Below, in pieces: positions 14,082 through 17,490 of a stretch of DNA of 17,490 bases. The notes beneath the pieces were generated by a model that worked only from the letters and a program-made list of their open reading frames with translations, made no database searches and was not told the DNA's origin. Every line of letters begins with the position of its first letter. Within the stretch, counting starts at the first letter, position 1. The stretch is from JACDAN01 sp035265935 (GTDB lineage: Bacteria; Actinomycetota; Thermoleophilia; Gaiellales; Gaiellaceae), in NCBI GenBank assembly GCA_035265935.1, contig DATFOC010000098.1:1-17490 (forward strand), written 5' to 3'. The position numbers were made by a program, and so were the translations under genes.

Positions 14082-14114
14082 GCGTGCGGCCCATCACCTC
14101 GATGGGCCGCATGC
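14082..14114 (+). terminator. Intergenic hairpin between binding-protein gene and livH (attenuator, terminator or mRNA-stability element)
   Basis: Arms GCGGCCCATC (14086-14095) and GATGGGCCGC (14101-14110) are perfectly complementary around a 5-base loop. Four further pairs extend the stem (T14085-A14111, a G-T wobble, C14083-G14113, G14082-C14114). No clear T-run follows, so full intrinsic termination is doubtful. Hairpins after a binding-protein gene often raise its expression over that of the membrane genes by partial termination or by protecting the 3' end of the mRNA. Confidence 0.6.
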
Positions 14115-14137
14115 CGTTCTGAGAATCTTCCGCGTCC

Positions 14138-15106
14138 GTGATCGTCGCCTTCAACGCCGAGCTCTTCATCCAGCTGCTCGTCAACGGGATCACGCTGGGC
14201 AGCCTCTACGGGCTGATCGCCCTGGGCTACTCGATGGTCTACGGAATCCTCAAGCTCCTGAACTTCGCCCACGGCGACGTCTACATGATCGGGGCGTTCG
14301 TCGGCTATGGCGTGCTGTCACTGCTCGGCGGTCCATTGTCCCCGAACATCGCGCTCGCCCCGCTGATCGTTTTGATGTTCCTCGCCGCGATGCTCGTCTC
14401 GGGACTCCTCGGCGTCGTGATCGAGCGGTTCGCGTACCGTCCGTTACGTGACGCACCACGCATCGCACCGCTGATCAGCGCGCTGGGCGTCTCCTTCTTC
14501 CTGCAGAACAGTGCGCTCTTGGTCTTCGGCTCCCAGTTCCGGAGCTACGACTCCTTCGTGCTCGGGTCGAAGAACCCCGAGTTCTTCGAACCCGGGCCGC
14601 TGACCGACCCCGTCTTCGTGGTCAACAACGTGAACGTGCAGCTCATCCAGGTGATCGTCCTGGCGACGACGGCAGGCCTGATGGTGGCGCTCACGCTGCT
14701 CGTGGCGAAGACGCATCTGGGAAAGGCGATGCGGGCGACCTCCTACGATCGCGAGGCGGCCGCGATGATGGGGATCGACACGGACCGCGTGATCGCGTCC
14801 ACGTTCTTCATCGGCTCGCTCCTCGCCGGAGCGGCCGGGGTGATGTTCGGCCTCCTCTTCAGCCAGGTCTTCCACTTCATGGGCTTCCTCGCCGGACTGA
14901 AGGGATTCACCGCGGCCGTCGTTGGCGGCATCGGCAGCATCCCGGGCGCGATGCTCGGCGGCCTGCTCGTCGGCCTTGCCGAGTCGTTCGCCGCCGGCTA
15001 CCTCGGTGGGCGCTGGTCCGACCTGACCGTCTTCGGGATCCTGATCCTCGTCCTGCTCATCCGTCCGAGCGGCCTGCTCGGGACGCGGGCGATCCAGAAG
15101 GTCTGA
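14138..15106 (+). CDS. livH: LivH-type HAAT ABC transporter permease
   Basis: Inner-membrane permease of 322 aa, a usual LivH length, with about eight hydrophobic segments. Hallmarks are ITLGSLYGLIALGYSMVYG near the N-terminus, LLNFAHGDVYMIGAF, the cytoplasmic coupling region GKAMRATSYDREAAAMMGID and the final VLLIRPSGLLG. The start is GTG at 14138, with only a weak GAG upstream, so translation may rely on the preceding leader. The stop overlaps the livM ATG by one base (TGATG). It forms a heteromeric channel with the next gene product, driven by the downstream LivG and LivF. Confidence 0.93.
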   Translation: MIVAFNAELFIQLLVNGITLGSLYGLIALGYSMVYGILKLLNFAHGDVYMIGAFVGYGVLSLLGGPLSPNIALAPLIVLMFLAAMLVSGLLGVVIERFAYRPLRDAPRIAPLISALGVSFFLQNSALLVFGSQFRSYDSFVLGSKNPEFFEPGPLTDPVFVVNNVNVQLIQVIVLATTAGLMVALTLLVAKTHLGKAMRATSYDREAAAMMGIDTDRVIASTFFIGSLLAGAAGVMFGLLFSQVFHFMGFLAGLKGFTAAVVGGIGSIPGAMLGGLLVGLAESFAAGYLGGRWSDLTVFGILILVLLIRPSGLLGTRAIQKV

Positions 15107-16587
15107 TGCAGACGGGCGGAGACATCCCCGAGGTCCCGGGCCGGCCCGACGAGCGCGATCGCCCGCGCGTGGGCGTCGACGAGTGGGTCGCGAGCGTCGA
15201 GGGTCGCCGCGAGGATCGCGTCGGGTTCGCCCGTCTCGGCCGGCGGATCGACGCACTCCTGCCGCCCTGGGCGCGGCTCCTGATCTTCGGCGTGTTCGCC
15301 GCCACGCTGCCGTTCTGGATGGACCGCGGCGATCTGTTCGCGTACGGGATCTTCACCCTGATCTACATCCTGCTCGGGCTGGGGTTGAACGTCGTCGTCG
15401 GGTATGCCGGGCTGCTCGACCTGGGCTACGTGGCGCTCTTCGGCTTCGGCGCGTACTTCTACGCGCTGCTCTCGTCGGAGCAGTACGGCATCCACTGGCC
15501 CTCGGCGGTCTCGATCCCGGTCGTCGTGGTCAGCACGGCACTGCTGGGCCTCGTGCTCGGCATCCCCTCCCGCCGCCTGCTCGGGGACTACCTCGCCATC
15601 GTGACCCTCTTTTTCGGCCAGGCCTTCGTCGTCTTCGTGAACGCGGCGAATCCGACCGTGCGCGGCAAGGGACTGACCGGAGGGCCGAACGGGATCGCGG
15701 ACATCGACCCGAACGACCTCCTCGGCTACGAGCTCACGACGAGGCGCCAGCAGTACTGGTTCATCCTCGGCATCGTCCTGCTCGTCCTGATCGGCCTGCA
15801 CTTTCTCAGCGAGTCACGGACGGGCCGTGCCTGGCGAGCGCTTCGCGAGGACCCACTCGCGGCCGAGGCGATGAGCATGCCGGTGAACCGCCTGAAGCTG
15901 AAGGCGTTCGCCTTCGGCGCGGGCATCGCGGGCCTCGCAGGCTGTATTTTCGCCGCCGTTCTGACCGCGGTGACCTCCGGCAACTTCGCCCTGCCGATCC
16001 TGATCACCATCTACGCGGTCGTGATCCTCGGCGGGATCGGAAGCCTCACCGGGGTCGTCATCGGCGCGATCGTGATCAACGTCTCCTTCCAGTTCCTTGC
16101 GCCAGAGAACCCTCAGGACAACGCACGGATCCTCTTCTATGCGGTGGTCGTGCTCCTGCTCGTCCTCGCGGTACGCCCGTGGTGGATGCTCGGAGTGGTG
16201 CTCGGCGGTGTCGTCGTCTTCGGATTCGCCGCCCACGCCATCGCGGAAGCCATCGACCCGTCGTGGACAGCCGGCGCGGTCGTCGAGGGCGGCCGGTTGG
16301 CCGGCGTGATCTCCGACTGGGTGATCATCCCGGCGGGGAACGATCGCTTCGCGAACGTCGCCTACATCACGCTCGTCGTCGCCGTGCTCGCGCTGACGCG
16401 GATCCGAGGGTGGTGGCGGACGATCCTCCTCGTACCGACGCTCTACCTGACCGCGATCGTCTGGGAGACGAGCTTCGTCGAACAGCCCGCGGTCGCCCGC
16501 TGGATCCTCTTCGGCGCCCTCCTCGTCACTCTCATGACCGTCCGGCCGCAGGGCCTGCTCGGGACACCGCGCGTGGAGATCGTGTGA
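15106..16587 (+). CDS. livM: LivM-type HAAT ABC transporter permease, enlarged
   Basis: The partner permease, 493 aa, longer than most LivM proteins (about 320-430). Residues 1-50 are a hydrophilic, charged cytoplasmic extension. The LivM core follows, with LGLGLNVVVGYAGLLDLGY, the coupling loop GRAWRALREDPLAAEAMSM and VILGGIGSLTGVVIGA. The usual C-terminal ending appears degenerate at 340-360 (ARILFY...AVRPWW). About 110 more residues with extra hydrophobic segments then lead to a second, normal ending at 464-486 (ARWILF...VRPQGLLG). The start is ATG at 15106, one base overlapping the livH stop; the stop overlaps the livG GTG as GTGA. Confidence 0.92.
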   Translation: MQTGGDIPEVPGRPDERDRPRVGVDEWVASVEGRREDRVGFARLGRRIDALLPPWARLLIFGVFAATLPFWMDRGDLFAYGIFTLIYILLGLGLNVVVGYAGLLDLGYVALFGFGAYFYALLSSEQYGIHWPSAVSIPVVVVSTALLGLVLGIPSRRLLGDYLAIVTLFFGQAFVVFVNAANPTVRGKGLTGGPNGIADIDPNDLLGYELTTRRQQYWFILGIVLLVLIGLHFLSESRTGRAWRALREDPLAAEAMSMPVNRLKLKAFAFGAGIAGLAGCIFAAVLTAVTSGNFALPILITIYAVVILGGIGSLTGVVIGAIVINVSFQFLAPENPQDNARILFYAVVVLLLVLAVRPWWMLGVVLGGVVVFGFAAHAIAEAIDPSWTAGAVVEGGRLAGVISDWVIIPAGNDRFANVAYITLVVAVLALTRIRGWWRTILLVPTLYLTAIVWETSFVEQPAVARWILFGALLVTLMTVRPQGLLGTPRVEIV

Positions 16588-17375
16588 CGCAGAAACCGCC
16601 GCTCCTCGAGCTCGAGCAGGTGACGAAGTCCTTCGGAGGCCTCACCGTGGTCCAGAGCCTCGACCTGCACGTCGACGAGGGAGAGATCGTCAGCCTGATC
16701 GGGCCAAACGGCGCCGGGAAGACGACTGTCTTCAACCTCGTCACCGGCCTGTATCGCCCGGACTCGGGTGAGATCAGGTTCGAGGGCCGCGACATCGTCG
16801 GGCTCCTCCCTCACCGGATCACTCAGCTCGGGATCGCGCGGACCTTCCAGACCCTCCGCCTCTTCCTGAACATGACGGTCAAGGAGAACGTCATGGCGGC
16901 GGCCTACGGCCACACCCGCTCGACAGTGCTCGAGGCGATCCTCCGTCTCCCCCGCGCCCGCCGCGAGGAGCGGGAGATCGCTGCCCTCGCCGAGGAGAAG
17001 CTCGCATTCTTCGGCCAGCGCCTCGCCGGCTACCGCCACGATCAGCAGGCCTACAACCTCTCCTACGCGAACCGGCGGCGGCTCGAGATCGCCCGCGCGA
17101 TGGCGACGAACCCGCGCCTGCTCCTCCTCGACGAGCCTGCGGCGGGAATGAACCCGGCCGAGACGCTCGAGCTCACCGAGCTGATCGGCCGGCTCAGAAG
17201 CGACGGCGGGTACAGCGTCCTCGTGATCGAGCACGACATGCACGTCGTCGAGGGCATCTCGGATCGGGTGGTGGCGCTCGACCACGGTGTCAAGATCGCC
17301 GAAGGCTCGTTCGAAGACGTGGCAACCGACCCGCGGGTGATCGAGGCGTACCTGGGACTCCAGGGAGCGGCATGA
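16584..17375 (+). CDS. livG: LivG-type ABC transporter ATP-binding protein
   Basis: ATPase of the plus-strand importer, 263 aa. Walker A GPNGAGKTT lies near residues 39-47, the Q-loop is in IARTFQTLRLF, Walker B is LLLLDEPAAGMNP, and the switch His is in VIEHDMHVV. The signature reads LSYANRRRLEIARA rather than LSYGQ: the usual Gly and Gln are Ala and Asn. The start is GTG at 16584, overlapping the livM stop (GTGA). The frame is open for hundreds of bases upstream, but that part is out of register with livM and is a shadow. The stop overlaps the livF ATG (ATGA). Confidence 0.93.
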   Translation: MTQKPPLLELEQVTKSFGGLTVVQSLDLHVDEGEIVSLIGPNGAGKTTVFNLVTGLYRPDSGEIRFEGRDIVGLLPHRITQLGIARTFQTLRLFLNMTVKENVMAAAYGHTRSTVLEAILRLPRARREEREIAALAEEKLAFFGQRLAGYRHDQQAYNLSYANRRRLEIARAMATNPRLLLLDEPAAGMNPAETLELTELIGRLRSDGGYSVLVIEHDMHVVEGISDRVVALDHGVKIAEGSFEDVATDPRVIEAYLGLQGAA

Positions 17376-17490
17376 GCCTGCTGAGACTGCAAGACGTCGA
17401 CACGTACTACGGCGAGATCCACATCCTCCAGCAGCTCTCGCTCGAGGTCGCGAAGGGCGAGCTCGTTTGCCTTCTCGGCGGGAACGCCTC
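17372..17490 (+). CDS. livF: LivF-type ABC transporter ATP-binding protein, N-terminal part, cut by window edge
   Basis: I translated this from the ATG at 17372, which overlaps the livG stop as ATGA. The 39 visible residues (MSLLRLQDVDTYYGEIHILQ, then LSLEVAKGELVCLLGGN) match the start of LivF proteins, and the sequence ends inside the Walker A loop (LLGGNAS). LivF is normally about 235 aa, so most lies beyond the window. It completes the plus-strand importer set of binding protein, LivH, LivM, LivG and LivF. Confidence 0.88.
   Translation, partial: MSLLRLQDVDTYYGEIHILQQLSLEVAKGELVCLLGGNA

Noticed and set aside
15183..16583. Open frame upstream of and in frame with the plus-strand livG, suggesting a 730-residue fusion.
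   Set aside because: It runs out of register through livM, is extremely Arg/Pro-rich and has no domain; the GTG at 16584 gives a standard LivG.

Overview
This is high-GC DNA, most likely from an actinobacterium. My best guess is class Thermoleophilia (Gaiellales/Solirubrobacterales-like). That rests on the base composition, frequent GTG starts, a predicted F420/flavin-type luciferase-like enzyme, and arginine-rich, cysteine-anchor-free binding proteins of branched-chain-amino-acid (HAAT/Liv) transporters. It is inference, not proof. The window is almost completely coding, and no gene-free stretch exceeds 80 bases. I see no RNA gene, mobile element or CRISPR array.

Left and centre (1 to 12067, minus strand): one long co-directional run, read from high to low coordinates. 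It encodes a luciferase-like oxidoreductase, M20 amidohydrolase, fumarylacetoacetate-hydrolase-family protein, M24 peptidase-family protein, homocitrate/isopropylmalate-synthase-like protein, RidA-family protein, CrtI-like FAD oxidoreductase, sugar-phosphate-isomerase-like TIM barrel and ketopantoate-reductase-like dehydrogenase. A HAAT importer follows: binding protein, LivG, LivF and LivH, the last cut by the window edge. Every junction among the nine enzyme genes overlaps, mostly as ATGA or GTGA. This implies one translationally coupled catabolic operon. A possible internal promoter lies ahead of the binding protein.

Right (12110 to 17490, plus strand): divergently transcribed from a very short shared control region that holds a perfect 6-3-6 inverted repeat. 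It encodes a two-domain cupin and then a second, complete-looking HAAT importer: binding protein, LivH, LivM, LivG and LivF (cut by the window edge). A strong hairpin separates the binding-protein gene from livH.

Working idea: the two transporters import a small amide-, peptide- or carboxylate-type compound (or two related ones). The nine-enzyme cassette would then oxidise it, hydrolyse C-N and C-C bonds, and reshape the 2-oxo or hydroxy acid products. I do not recognise the cassette as a named pathway. Several enzymes lack residues normally diagnostic of their families: RidA Arg105 is Gln, the M20 bridging Asp and terminal His are replaced, the condensing enzyme lacks its SGIH histidine, and an M24 Asp ligand is Glu. 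Together these suggest specialised subfamilies acting on an unusual substrate.
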